64,000 bases of DNA from Victivallales bacterium (lineage in GTDB: Bacteria; Verrucomicrobiota; Lentisphaeria; Oligosphaerales; Oligosphaeraceae): NCBI GenBank assembly GCA_017417585.1, contig JAFPYX010000026.1:62001-126000 (forward strand), written 5' to 3'. A program made the position numbers and the translations under genes. Each line of letters opens with the position of its first letter. Position 1 is the stretch's first letter. Shown here piece after piece: positions 24,323 through 33,463 of this stretch. Below the pieces are notes generated by a model that did no database searches, had not been told where the DNA came from, and saw only the letters and a program-made list of their open reading frames with translations.

Positions 24323-25642
24323 CTATGGATTACAATTGGCACGCTGCTTGGCTCTATCCATAAATCTTTCAAAATCTGTTTTCAGCATTGCGTGCATGCT
24401 AGCAAAATTGTGGTATTTCTTCCCACATTCATAAGCTTTTCTCCCGTATTCGACAATCTGATTAGGATGCCCTAACAACCACTTTAGTTTTTGGTATACT
24501 TCATTTGCTGTTGTAGCAACAACAGCAGCGTCATTATTCAGCAAATGGCTTACTGATGCAACATCCCTAGGCCCTACGACAAAGATACACTTCCCCAATG
24601 CAAACAGATCAACTAATTTTGTCGAAAAGGATTGATGAACCAAAAGGCGGGCTTTTAGTGACAATCCTTCCACATGAATTTGAATATCTGCATTACATTG
24701 GATTCCTTGAAGTTCCTGATAAGTGACGGCGCCATGGAGCGTTGTTCCAGGCAGCATCAAGGAATGTCGCATTGCTCTAGTTAATGGCGTTGAAGTATAG
24801 ATATGCATCTCACACAACAAATTTTCCTTATTGAGTTTTGCAATAGCATCGGCAATCAAAGCAAGTGATTTCCAACGATCATCGCCAATATTACCGGCGA
24901 AAACGAAAGAAAAGTTACCTGAACCACATGTCCAAATAGGCGCCTCCTGAGAAAAATCTTTTGCTTTTGTCAAAATTTTACACTCTTTATGAAAGATTGT
25001 TTCATATTCTTGTTTTTGTATTTCTGAAATAACATATAACTTCTCACAAATATCTATCGACTTTCTGACTTTATGCCTTTTCCAAAATCGATCTATCCAA
25101 AACAATGGCGAGAAATTTAATAATTTTAACGTATAACAATCATCGGAAATGTATCCCCAAACCGGAACTTTTGCAATTTTTGCCACAAACTGCAAAAGAT
25201 CATTCATGTATGAAGAATAGTAAATCGGAGTAAAAATCAAATCTATTTTATTCTCGACGATAAAATCTACTAAACTCTCAGATTTCCATCTGACAATCTT
25301 CCACAGAAGATCTCGTGCCCAAAACATTACCTGGAATCTATGTTTTCGTGCAAAATTAAAAACTTTCTTTTCGTTTGCTGTTTTAACAAATTCTCTCTCA
25401 ACAAATTGGTTTGAAAATCTTACTCCGACTTGTGTTGATTTCCCAAATAGTTTATTAAGAAGGTTCTTAGGAGCAATTTGGAAATATTCCTTCACAATAC
25501 TATTATCGGGAGCCTCGTTACTGCAGAAAATATTATATACTTCAATTTCATCACCAAACCCACTAAATATATTATTGAAAGTATTCCCAAAACTATTTTC
25601 ACTCGACCATGGAGTACTTGAAATAACTAGAATTCTCATCAT
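24323..25642 (-). CDS. Glycosyltransferase, GT4-like GT-B fold (divergent)
   Basis: The 439-residue protein starts MMRILVISSTPWSSENSFGN and has GT-B features: FSFVFAGNIGDDRWKSLALI at the start of the donor domain and LVDLFALGKCIFVVGPRD near 350 at the end. The strict EX7E motif is not obvious, so it is a divergent member; a family 4-like assignment is the best guess. The gene is among the most AT-rich in the locus. It lies 4 bp downstream of a GT2 gene. Confidence 0.68.
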   Translation of the reverse strand: MMRILVISSTPWSSENSFGNTFNNIFSGFGDEIEVYNIFCSNEAPDNSIVKEYFQIAPKNLLNKLFGKSTQVGVRFSNQFVEREFVKTANEKKVFNFARKHRFQVMFWARDLLWKIVRWKSESLVDFIVENKIDLIFTPIYYSSYMNDLLQFVAKIAKVPVWGYISDDCYTLKLLNFSPLFWIDRFWKRHKVRKSIDICEKLYVISEIQKQEYETIFHKECKILTKAKDFSQEAPIWTCGSGNFSFVFAGNIGDDRWKSLALIADAIAKLNKENLLCEMHIYTSTPLTRAMRHSLMLPGTTLHGAVTYQELQGIQCNADIQIHVEGLSLKARLLVHQSFSTKLVDLFALGKCIFVVGPRDVASVSHLLNNDAAVVATTANEVYQKLKWLLGHPNQIVEYGRKAYECGKKYHNFASMHAMLKTDFERFMDRAKQRANCNP

Positions 25643-25646
25643 AAAA

Positions 25647-26633
25647 TTATCTCCCCCTTATTCGTAGATACCAGCCTAGAAACTTAGCCATTACACGATA
25701 ACCGAAAAACTTATAGATTAAATATGCCCGTTTAATTTTATTAAAATCCTTATATTTCGTTATATTTTTCTCAAAAATAACCCTTAAACGTGAGTTTAAT
25801 TCCTTTCTAGTTTCATTGTTTACTTTCTGATAATTAGTATGGGCAATAGCAATGATGGTTTGATACATCAAATAACCTTGAAGCCAATCCTCTGAATTCT
25901 TATTTTTCACATGCTCAAATCCATTTTCAAGAATCAAACAATAATCATTAAGCGTCCTTGCATCTGTATTGGCAGTATGAGAACCTTCACGCCTATATCG
26001 ATAATTATAAATATTTACTGGGTAAAAATAAATACTAGGAGATGAGGCAAATACCCTTATCCCCCATTCAATATCTTCGCAGAACATGCCTGCCTTAAAA
26101 AACAACTCATTTTGAATGATATAATTTCTCCTAACAGCATGAAGACAGGCAGAAATGGTTAAATGTCCGTTTACGACGACTCGCGGATAAGGATTTGCCA
26201 ATGAGTTGTAGCTTGCCCATACTTTTGTGTAATTGGACGCTAAAACTTGATTGGTTTGACTATCTATTTGCCTTACTCCAAATCGAATCAAATCCGGTTT
26301 CTTTTCTTTGATTATTTCATCAAACCTAAACAAAAACTGCTCTTTTTCCCAATAGTCATCACTATCCAAAAAAAGAAGATATTCCCCAGTAGATTCTTCG
26401 ATTCCTTTATTGCGAGCATCTGCCGACCCACCATTCTTTTTGTGAATAACCCTTACCTTTTCATGTTTCCTAGCAAGTTCGTCACATAACTTACCACTCC
26501 CATCGGTTGAGCCATCATCAATCAACAATATTTCCAGGTTATCATAATGTTGAGAAAAAATACTTGTCACACATTCAACAAGATACTTTTCTACATTATA
26601 TACAGGTATGATGATTGAAAAAGAAGTCAGCAT
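25647..26633 (-). CDS. Family 2 glycosyltransferase
   Basis: GT-A transferase of 328 residues: FSIIIPVYNVEKYLVECVTS, ILLIDDGSTDGSGKLCDEL, RNKGIEESTGEYLLFLDSDD region and YWEKEQFLF near 95. A basic, aromatic tail (AYLIYKFFGYRVMAKFLGWY) may associate with the membrane. It is preceded by a 279-bp AT-rich spacer (26634-26912) in which no gene or clear promoter was recognised. Confidence 0.88.
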   Translation of the reverse strand: MLTSFSIIIPVYNVEKYLVECVTSIFSQHYDNLEILLIDDGSTDGSGKLCDELARKHEKVRVIHKKNGGSADARNKGIEESTGEYLLFLDSDDYWEKEQFLFRFDEIIKEKKPDLIRFGVRQIDSQTNQVLASNYTKVWASYNSLANPYPRVVVNGHLTISACLHAVRRNYIIQNELFFKAGMFCEDIEWGIRVFASSPSIYFYPVNIYNYRYRREGSHTANTDARTLNDYCLILENGFEHVKNKNSEDWLQGYLMYQTIIAIAHTNYQKVNNETRKELNSRLRVIFEKNITKYKDFNKIKRAYLIYKFFGYRVMAKFLGWYLRIRGR

Positions 26634-26912
26634 TTGTTATTATTTTTCCTCAAAATCAAACCAATCCTTATAGTATTCTCACGCAAGAGTTATTCCATTC
26701 ACCGCCTTCTTTCATAAAAGCGGGAAGTAGCAACCTCGACAAAAGTAGCATTTATATCGTCCACTCAAAACACAATGACGAATTCACACCGCTAATCACT
26801 CCTCTTCTGAAGTAAAGATGTTAAGTAAAAACTTATCATCAATGACTTATAATTAGACTTGGTTAGTAAAACTTGAGCACCTCAATCTTGCAGTGTAAAG
26901 AAACATAATCCT

Positions 26913-27809
26913 CTATTTTGGAGGAGTCAAAAGAATCATGTTCCCGAGTTTCACTTCCCATTCTTCAGGTTTCAACGGCCAAAAACCACCAGCATGGAAA
27001 AAGGTGAATTCCCCGAAATAAACCTTTCCCTGAATTTGGTAGAGGTCTATGCGAACAAACTTCATGCCTTGTGATAATTTTGCTGCAAGCGACTTCATTT
27101 CCTCAAAACATTCAGGTTTGGAGATTTCATGCCCGCATTGCGGATGGATGTTGGTGATATCCAAGTGGTTGAAATCCATGTCAAAAAAGTCGAATTTACA
27201 ATCTGTACTACGCTCGGTCGCGACAAATAAAATTTCAGGTTTTCCATTAAAACAAAAGAATTTATAATCATCAATATCGGCTTCTCCAGGAGGCGTCATG
27301 TATTTTTCCGCATAGATACGGGGCTTAACATTTTTATAAGGATACTCGCGTCCATCAGGAAATGGGTTTCGTTTCAGACGAGCCTCGAAAAACCTCCGTA
27401 GTTCCAAATGATTCATATTATGTTTGTCATGAATAATTTTTACACTCCCAGAATCATGATTGCATTTTAACACAAATTGGTCCGGCAATGTGGAAAAATC
27501 AATTTCATCATAATGCTTCCAGTTGCCTAGCATTGGCAGACAAATATCTTCCCCCAATTTTTGCTCAATGTATTTGTGAACTTCAATCTTATCCACCAGT
27601 TGAGTGTATTCGGGATGCTTCTCGTTGAGTTTCAACCAGTTCATTTTGTCACAAAAGGTTACTGGTTTATCTAAATTCAAACGCTGTCCTGTTTTCAGCC
27701 AATAGACCAGTTTCAAATACAGTCGATCGGGTATAAAACGAAGTGCTTGAATGAATTTCAAGCGCAATTCGCGATTTCGGAAAAGACTTTTATAATCCCA
27801 CATAAGCAA
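26913..27809 (-). CDS. TupA-like ATP-grasp protein
   Basis: The 298-residue protein matches the TupA-like ATP-grasp family: KPVTFCDKMNWLKLNEKHPEY near 45-65, LVDKIEVHKYIEQKLGED, DQFVLKCNHDSGSVKII near 110, ADIDDYKFFCFNGKPEIL and FVRIDLYQIQGKVYFGEFTF near 255. ATP-grasp enzymes form amide or ester bonds from a carboxylate and an amine; in polysaccharide loci this family is thought to modify glycans, e.g. with amino acids, but the substrate here is unknown. Next gene upstream is a GT4, 14 bp away. Confidence 0.82.
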   Translation of the reverse strand: MLMWDYKSLFRNRELRLKFIQALRFIPDRLYLKLVYWLKTGQRLNLDKPVTFCDKMNWLKLNEKHPEYTQLVDKIEVHKYIEQKLGEDICLPMLGNWKHYDEIDFSTLPDQFVLKCNHDSGSVKIIHDKHNMNHLELRRFFEARLKRNPFPDGREYPYKNVKPRIYAEKYMTPPGEADIDDYKFFCFNGKPEILFVATERSTDCKFDFFDMDFNHLDITNIHPQCGHEISKPECFEEMKSLAAKLSQGMKFVRIDLYQIQGKVYFGEFTFFHAGGFWPLKPEEWEVKLGNMILLTPPK

Positions 27810-27823
27810 CGAATTATAAGTGA

Positions 27824-28936
27824 CTAGTTAATTCTTTCGAGAAGCTGGATGTATTTTTCTACGACGATATTGCGATCAAATTCGCGTTCCATCTTCTGCC
27901 GGGCACGTTGTCCCATGACAACACGTTCAGAGTATGGTGTATTGATGACCTTTTCAAAAGCTTTTGCAAGTGATGCCGCATCTTTGACTTGACATCCGAA
28001 TCCAGTTCGCCCTTCCTCGAATGTTTCACGACAACCTGGAATGTCGCTGGCAACCACGATTCGACCGGTCGCAGCGGCTTCCAAAAGGACATTGGCCATG
28101 CCTTCATGCCAGGAAGGCAGAACAACACAGTCACTTTGAGTCATCAATTGATGGACTTCTTCTTGGAGTTTTCGACCATGATAAATGATGATGCCTCGGG
28201 CGGCAAGATTCTCAATAACGCCTTGGTAGGATTCTTCTTCATACCACCCGACGATATGAAACTCCGAATTCGGGTATTGCCTGTTTATCGTTTCGGCGGC
28301 AGTCAAGAATTCATCATAGCCTTTGTCCTGTCGGATACGCGCCACGATAAGGAAACGGGTACTATGATGGTCGTCTGGGCGATAAGGTTCGAAAGCATGC
28401 AGATTGAGATTAACCCCGGAACCAGGGAGAATTTGATACGGCGTTTGGGCTACAACCACGCCTTTTTCAAGCATGGCCTTATAGTTCGACTGGTTCTGGA
28501 AAAAGACGCAGGATGAGTTTTTGTAAGCCCGTTTTTGCAAGAACAGCGAAATCCTGGCTAGCAGCGAGTCGTGCTGAAGAATCGTCCCCAGACCAGTAAT
28601 GTTGTTGATGTATGGGACATGTTCCCGATGTGCGGCAAAACTGCCGTAGATGTTTGGCTTGACCGTATAGGTCAGGACAACGTTCGGCCGGACTTCCCTG
28701 ATCAGCCTTCGGCAATTGCGGTAGTATTTCAGATCTTGAAAGGGATTGGTACCATGCCGATTGAGTTGAAAATCAACAACTTGGCACCCGCATTTCTCGA
28801 TTTCACAAGTATGCTCCCCAATGGGAAAAGCGACCGTGAGATCGTAGCCATGTGCCGCAAGTCCCTGCAGGAGTTCACGGCGGAAATTGTAGATGGTTGT
28901 CTCGTCGTTGGCGAGAATGAGAAGTCTACCGGGCAT
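27824..28936 (-). CDS. Family 4 glycosyltransferase, PglA-like
   Basis: GT-B transferase of 370 residues resembling PglA and similar enzymes that add the second sugar onto an undecaprenyl-diphosphate sugar. Motifs are NDETTIYNFRRELLQGL near 9, VLTYTVKPNIYGSFAA, NNITGLGTILQHDS near 110, and EX7E in WHEGMANVLLEAAATG near 280. The start overlaps the end of the transketolase C-subunit gene by 11 bp, so the two are tightly coupled. Confidence 0.87.
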   Translation of the reverse strand: MPGRLLILANDETTIYNFRRELLQGLAAHGYDLTVAFPIGEHTCEIEKCGCQVVDFQLNRHGTNPFQDLKYYRNCRRLIREVRPNVVLTYTVKPNIYGSFAAHREHVPYINNITGLGTILQHDSLLARISLFLQKRAYKNSSCVFFQNQSNYKAMLEKGVVVAQTPYQILPGSGVNLNLHAFEPYRPDDHHSTRFLIVARIRQDKGYDEFLTAAETINRQYPNSEFHIVGWYEEESYQGVIENLAARGIIIYHGRKLQEEVHQLMTQSDCVVLPSWHEGMANVLLEAAATGRIVVASDIPGCRETFEEGRTGFGCQVKDAASLAKAFEKVINTPYSERVVMGQRARQKMEREFDRNIVVEKYIQLLERIN

Positions 28937-29852
28937 CTATGGCCTCCAGAATTTTCCCGGCGATGGAAACGCCATCCATGCCATATTGCGCCCGCAGATA
29001 CTTCTGTGAACCAACTTTGGTGCAATATTGGTCAGTCATGCCGATACGAAGCAACCGCGCGTGTTGTTGCTCACTGGCAAGCACCTCCGCCACAGCAGAA
29101 CCAAATCCACCTGAGAGGTTGTGCTCCTCGCAGGTCACAATGAGGTCGAATTGCCTGGCACATTTTCGAATGACTTCCTGGTCAATTGGTTTAACCGTCG
29201 GGAAAGTATAGACTGCCGGAACAAGACCGAGCTGGTCTTTCAAAATGGCCTCGGCACTTTGTATTTCCTCGAAGATTGCTCCAGTGGAAAAGAGTGCGAC
29301 GCGCTCGCCGTCATGGACACAGATTGCCTTGCCAACCTGGAAATCCTGTAGGCTGTCGTGGATGCGCTTTTCGCCGCCGCGCCCCAGTCGCAGGTATGCG
29401 GTACCCTCTAATTCAACCAATGCTTTTGTGCATTCCACAGCCTCTACAAGATCTCCAGGCGCCAAAACCGTGACATCTGGCAACGCACGCATGATGGCCA
29501 GATCCTCCGTCGCATGGTGGCTCATTCCCAAAGAACCATAGACAAACCCACCACCGACACAAACGATTTTGACATTCGCATGGTGGTATGCGCAATCATT
29601 TCGGATTTGTTCCAGACAACGTAAAGTAGGGAAATTACCAATGGAATAAGTGAAGACGATTTTACCCTCCAAAGCCATTCCGGCGGCAACCGACGTCATA
29701 TTCTGCTCGGCAATGCCAGCATTGATGAACTGATTGGGCAACGCCTCCCAAAATGGCTTGAGAACCCCAAAGCCTAAATCGCCAGTAATCAGAACGATTC
29801 GAGAATCTTGCCTGGCAAGTTCGACAAGCGTTTTAACAAAAGTATCGCGCAT
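28926..29852 (-). CDS. Transketolase, C-terminal subunit
   Basis: The 308-residue protein holds the pyrimidine-binding and C-terminal domains of transketolase: ITGDLGFGVLKPFW, FINAGIAEQNMTSVAAGMA near 40-58 with the TPP-activating Glu, GGGFVYGSLGMSHHATEDLAIMR and TCEEHNLSGGFGSAVAEVL near 233. It forms a two-gene enzyme with the upstream gene, which supplies the TPP/Mg half. Split transketolases in glycan loci usually serve a special sugar rather than the pentose phosphate pathway. The product is not predictable. Confidence 0.85.
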   Translation of the reverse strand: MRDTFVKTLVELARQDSRIVLITGDLGFGVLKPFWEALPNQFINAGIAEQNMTSVAAGMALEGKIVFTYSIGNFPTLRCLEQIRNDCAYHHANVKIVCVGGGFVYGSLGMSHHATEDLAIMRALPDVTVLAPGDLVEAVECTKALVELEGTAYLRLGRGGEKRIHDSLQDFQVGKAICVHDGERVALFSTGAIFEEIQSAEAILKDQLGLVPAVYTFPTVKPIDQEVIRKCARQFDLIVTCEEHNLSGGFGSAVAEVLASEQQHARLLRIGMTDQYCTKVGSQKYLRAQYGMDGVSIAGKILEAIDAR

Positions 29853-29855
29853 CGT

Positions 29856-30791
29856 TCAAACCTCAACAAAGCTAGGATGGTAAGTTGCACACATCGTGTG
29901 ATCTCCTGGAACGCCTTCGCCGTCCGGAGGCAATTGCGGATTGGGAATACCCGTAGGCGTATATGGGTCTACTACACCATCTGGTTTGAATTGATGAAGT
30001 TCATTAACCGCATAGTCATACTCCCACCCGTCATGCGGAAAACGATAGTGCCACAAGATATCATTTTCCATGAACGAAACGCCTTTCCCTTTGATGGTAT
30101 TGGCAATGACTACAGTCGGCCTTGGAGGCAAGGCTTGGGAGATGAGCGCACTTTTCAACAATTCATGGTCATGTCCATCAATTTCTTTCACATCCCAATC
30201 AAACGACTTCCACTTGTCTGCCAGAGATTCCATCTTTAAGGTCTTCTCACACCAGTCAAGGCTCTGCATATGGTTGTGGTCAATGATTGCCACAAGATTT
30301 CCTAATCCGAAATGCCTCGCAAATAAGGCTGCTTCCCAAACCGAACCCTCGTTGCATTCGCCGTCACCTAAAACAACGAAAACACGGTGGTCTAGTTTGC
30401 CATCCATCTTGGCAGCCAACGCCATTCCTGTGCCAGCCGAGAGGCCATGCCCAAGTGCCCCAGTAGAAAAATCCACGCCGGGAAGATGATGCGAGACGTG
30501 TCCGGAGAGGCGACTGCCATTCTGGTAGTGCGTTTTCAGTTCTTCTGTCGGGAAAAAGCCACACTCTGCCAACGCGGCATAAATCGCCGCTCCCGCATGT
30601 CCTTTAGAGAGGATAAAGCGGTCTCGTCCCGACCATTTGGGTTCAGGGGCACGGAAATGCATTATTTCGGTAAATAGCACCGCAACAATGTCTGCCACGG
30701 ACAGAATTGCACCGATGTGGCTACCACCGGAAAGATGCGTCATCTCCACCGCATGACGGCGGATAAGCCAAGCTAGTTGTTCACTGCGCAT
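29856..30791 (-). CDS. Transketolase, N-terminal subunit
   Basis: The 311-residue protein covers the diphosphate-binding domain: HLSGGSHIGAILSVADIVAVL near 19, KGHAGAAIYAAL, VDFSTGALGHGLSAGTGMAL near 110 and the TPP/Mg motif GDGECNEGSVWEAALFA near 146 with the partner Asn. It ends 4 bp before the C-subunit gene. The pair is enclosed by an acyltransferase and a GT4 gene, so a role in precursor synthesis for the glycan is likely (inferred). Confidence 0.87.
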   Translation of the reverse strand: MRSEQLAWLIRRHAVEMTHLSGGSHIGAILSVADIVAVLFTEIMHFRAPEPKWSGRDRFILSKGHAGAAIYAALAECGFFPTEELKTHYQNGSRLSGHVSHHLPGVDFSTGALGHGLSAGTGMALAAKMDGKLDHRVFVVLGDGECNEGSVWEAALFARHFGLGNLVAIIDHNHMQSLDWCEKTLKMESLADKWKSFDWDVKEIDGHDHELLKSALISQALPPRPTVVIANTIKGKGVSFMENDILWHYRFPHDGWEYDYAVNELHQFKPDGVVDPYTPTGIPNPQLPPDGEGVPGDHTMCATYHPSFVEV

Positions 30792-30806
30792 AAAGGGAAA
30801 GATTGT

Positions 30807-31811
30807 TTATCGGAAGCCAAATGCCAATCGTGCAAACCGACAGTTTTTTATTGGCAAACGGTCAAAGACCAGAATCAAGACAACTGGTCCAAGCCAGCCG
30901 ACCAAGAACATACAAGCTGAAGTAAGAAGCCAGCCACATTGGAAATGTGCGCAGACCTCCATCATGGCCGCTTGAAACATCCATGAGAAAAGATAAATCG
31001 TGAAATTGTTCTTGCTAAGCCAGGTAACAACTGGCAACGGTTTCGTGTATGAGGCGAGGCACCACCAGGCAAGTATCATCAGCATGGCAACCGGAAGACC
31101 AAGCGCTCGACTGGCATGGGCTGTTTCACGAAGAAACCATGCGACCATCAAAATTACCAAGCTGCCAAAAAACCATACACAATGTTTGATCCATTTTTCC
31201 TGTCTAGAAACAACTTGACAACCGAGTATCCCAAGCAGGAAAAAAAGTAGCGCCATCCGCAAATCGGACAGTCCTAGAAGCGTGGCGTGCAACGGCAAAA
31301 AATAGAATCCCACACATAAAAGAAGAAGGAGAGTGGTTTGCCATGCATGCGGGGGACGACCTCCGTTCGCATATTTCCAGCAGCCGAACAGCGCGTATGT
31401 CAGGAATAAAACTGGCAGAAACCAGAAATGTCCCCAGATGTTCTGACGAGGACAAAACAGCGATGTCAAGACATAGTCGATTGTCAATCCATTTAGGTTA
31501 TGATGTTCAAAATAGTACTTTGGGAACAGAGCCAGGAGTGACCAGAGTAGATATGGAATCAGCAATCGCAGTGCTTTTTCCTTTAGCCAATGAGGGTAGC
31601 CTTTTCGAGTCAGCGAATCAGAGTTTTGAAACAGAAAACCGGCGATGCAGAAGAACATCGCCATGTGGAAAAGATAGATAAAATGGATTAGCGAGACCAG
31701 TGGTGTCCCATCAAAGGTACTCCAGTCACTGGAATGGGAATGTCCAAGGATGACCAGCAAGATGCCAAGCACATACAGGACATCGATTTCCTTCCAGTAG
31801 TGTTTGTCCAT
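30807..31811 (-). CDS. Acyltransferase 3 family membrane protein
   Basis: Membrane O-acyltransferase of 334 residues with about ten hydrophobic segments. The N terminus MDKHYWKEIDVLYVLGILLVILGHSHSS region carries the family's His near residue 23, and FHMAMFFCIAGFLFQ near 50 is typical. It probably transfers acetyl groups to the polysaccharide. It lies 2 bp after the aldo/keto reductase gene. The acceptor is unknown; succinyl transfer is an alternative. Confidence 0.82.
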   Translation of the reverse strand: MDKHYWKEIDVLYVLGILLVILGHSHSSDWSTFDGTPLVSLIHFIYLFHMAMFFCIAGFLFQNSDSLTRKGYPHWLKEKALRLLIPYLLWSLLALFPKYYFEHHNLNGLTIDYVLTSLFCPRQNIWGHFWFLPVLFLTYALFGCWKYANGGRPPHAWQTTLLLLLCVGFYFLPLHATLLGLSDLRMALLFFLLGILGCQVVSRQEKWIKHCVWFFGSLVILMVAWFLRETAHASRALGLPVAMLMILAWWCLASYTKPLPVVTWLSKNNFTIYLFSWMFQAAMMEVCAHFQCGWLLTSACMFLVGWLGPVVLILVFDRLPIKNCRFARLAFGFR

Positions 31812-31813
31812 AT

Positions 31814-32749
31814 CTATGCAGATACTTGATCAAGCCTTGTCTGTTCTTCGGGACTCAGTTGCCAGTCACATCCTTCGATATTGCCAAGAACCTGTGCTGG
31901 TCGTTTGGCACCTACCAGAACAACGGAGTCCTTCAGATGGTCCAGAATAAAACGAATTGCCACTGCGCTGAGCGGTTTGCCGTGCGCGGCGGCAATGGGT
32001 TTCATCGCTTCGACAATCTCCAAGTTCTTCTGCATTTTCTCGCCATGGAAATTCACATAAATGTCACGGCTGCGACGATCATTAGCCGCGAAAGTGGTCG
32101 AATTGTTATATTTGCCGGTCAGTATGCCCTGGCCGAGACTTCCCCAGGTCAGTGGAGTCAAATCGAAATCATCACGAAGAATGTTTAGGTCGTCTTCGTT
32201 TTTACGGCAGGCAAGGCTGTATTCATCCTGCACACTGACGAATTCCCCTTTGAGCGCTCCCAATTCCGCGAAATCCTGTGAATGAAGATTCGACAAGCCG
32301 AAATAGCGGATTTTACCGGCTTTTCTAAGGCCCTCCATGGTGTCAGCCACGATTTCCAACGGTGTAACACCATCCCGATAATGAACTTGATATAGGTCAA
32401 TATAATCCGTGCCAAGTCGCTTTAGGCTGGCATCAAGCGCCTGCTGGAGATATTCGGGAGAATTGTCGTAGGTTGTTCCATTGGGACCGACTTTTACTCC
32501 GAATTTATCTGCTATGACTACTTCGGCGCGATGTTTGCCCAATGCCTTCCCCAGGGTGATTTCGCTTTGGCCCAGCCCATACGTATCGGCAGTATCAAAG
32601 AAAGTCACCCCATGCTCCAGCGCAGTATGGACGGCTTCAATCAGTTCCTGCTCCAGGACCTCTCCCCAGCCATACCCGCCCATCGGACAGCCCCCTATGC
32701 AAAGGCGGGAAACCAGGAGATCAGAATTCTTCAGCGTGATATATTCCAT
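31814..32749 (-). CDS. Aldo/keto reductase
   Basis: NADPH-dependent oxidoreductase of 311 residues with the full AKR tetrad: Asp and Tyr in FFDTADTYGLGQSE near 50-60, Lys in ADKFGVKVG near 82, and His in DLYQVHYRDG near 122. The C-terminal coenzyme segment is LVGAKRPAQVLGN. The usual alternatives are a deoxysugar-forming ketoreductase or a general detoxification enzyme; location between the initiating transferase and an acyltransferase favours a role in glycan precursor synthesis (inferred). Confidence 0.85.
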   Translation of the reverse strand: MEYITLKNSDLLVSRLCIGGCPMGGYGWGEVLEQELIEAVHTALEHGVTFFDTADTYGLGQSEITLGKALGKHRAEVVIADKFGVKVGPNGTTYDNSPEYLQQALDASLKRLGTDYIDLYQVHYRDGVTPLEIVADTMEGLRKAGKIRYFGLSNLHSQDFAELGALKGEFVSVQDEYSLACRKNEDDLNILRDDFDLTPLTWGSLGQGILTGKYNNSTTFAANDRRSRDIYVNFHGEKMQKNLEIVEAMKPIAAAHGKPLSAVAIRFILDHLKDSVVLVGAKRPAQVLGNIEGCDWQLSPEEQTRLDQVSA

Positions 32750-32761
32750 AACTAAACAGTT

Positions 32762-33415
32762 TTAACGATGCTTGTGACGAAAAATGAATTCAAAACTCTT
32801 TGCCAGGACTTTACCGATTGTTTTGAAGAAAATTCCCGCATCTGTTGTAAAACTTACGCTTTCTGCATACTTCACGCGTAATTCATTTTTGCGCTTCAGC
32901 ACATATTTTTCATACATTTCATCTGCATTTCCAGCACCCACGATTTCATCTAGGTTGATAAATTCTATCGAACTGAAATCCGTCACTCCAGGACGGACCT
33001 CCAGGATTTCCTTTTCCACTCCCTCGTATTGATCCGTATATTGAAGAAGTTCAGGACGCGGACCAATGAAACTCATGGTTCCCACGAAGATGTTCAGGAG
33101 ATTCGCTGTTTCATCTAACTTGGTCTTTCTTAGAAAAGCACCTACACGGGTAATCCGAGGATCGTGCATGGCTGTCGTGCCACCACCAATCTGATCCGCA
33201 TTTTTGACCATCGTACGGAACTTGAATATTCTGAATGGTTTGTTACGGTACCCCCCTCGCAGAGGACGATAGAAAACTGGAAATCCATCCTCGAGGCAAA
33301 TTGCGATGCCAATGATGAGAAAAATGGGCAGAGCAAAAACCAGCAGAATAACCGCCAGGAAAAAACCTATTACTCGCTTAACATAGCGATTGTAGAAATT
33401 ATTATATGCCGCCAT
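32762..33415 (-). CDS. Initiating sugar-phosphate transferase (PglC/WcaJ superfamily, short form)
   Basis: Starts repeat-unit synthesis by moving a sugar-1-phosphate onto undecaprenyl phosphate. The 217-residue monotopic form has one hydrophobic hairpin (FFLAVILLVFALPIFLIIGI, ~18-37), then PVFYRPLRGGYRNKPFRI, FKFRTM and MSFIGPRPELL near 118. The Asp-Glu dyad is kept in KLDETANLLN, although the common LPQL that follows is replaced by TANL. It is the first biosynthetic gene after the antiterminator gene, a typical position. Given FnlABC and WbpM-type genes, a UDP-HexNAc-derived donor is plausible. Confidence 0.85.
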   Translation of the reverse strand: MAAYNNFYNRYVKRVIGFFLAVILLVFALPIFLIIGIAICLEDGFPVFYRPLRGGYRNKPFRIFKFRTMVKNADQIGGGTTAMHDPRITRVGAFLRKTKLDETANLLNIFVGTMSFIGPRPELLQYTDQYEGVEKEILEVRPGVTDFSSIEFINLDEIVGAGNADEMYEKYVLKRKNELRVKYAESVSFTTDAGIFFKTIGKVLAKSFEFIFRHKHR

Positions 33416-33463
33416 AGAAAAACAAATGTTTACGTTTATAACCGTAAACCAAGAAGCCGCTTT

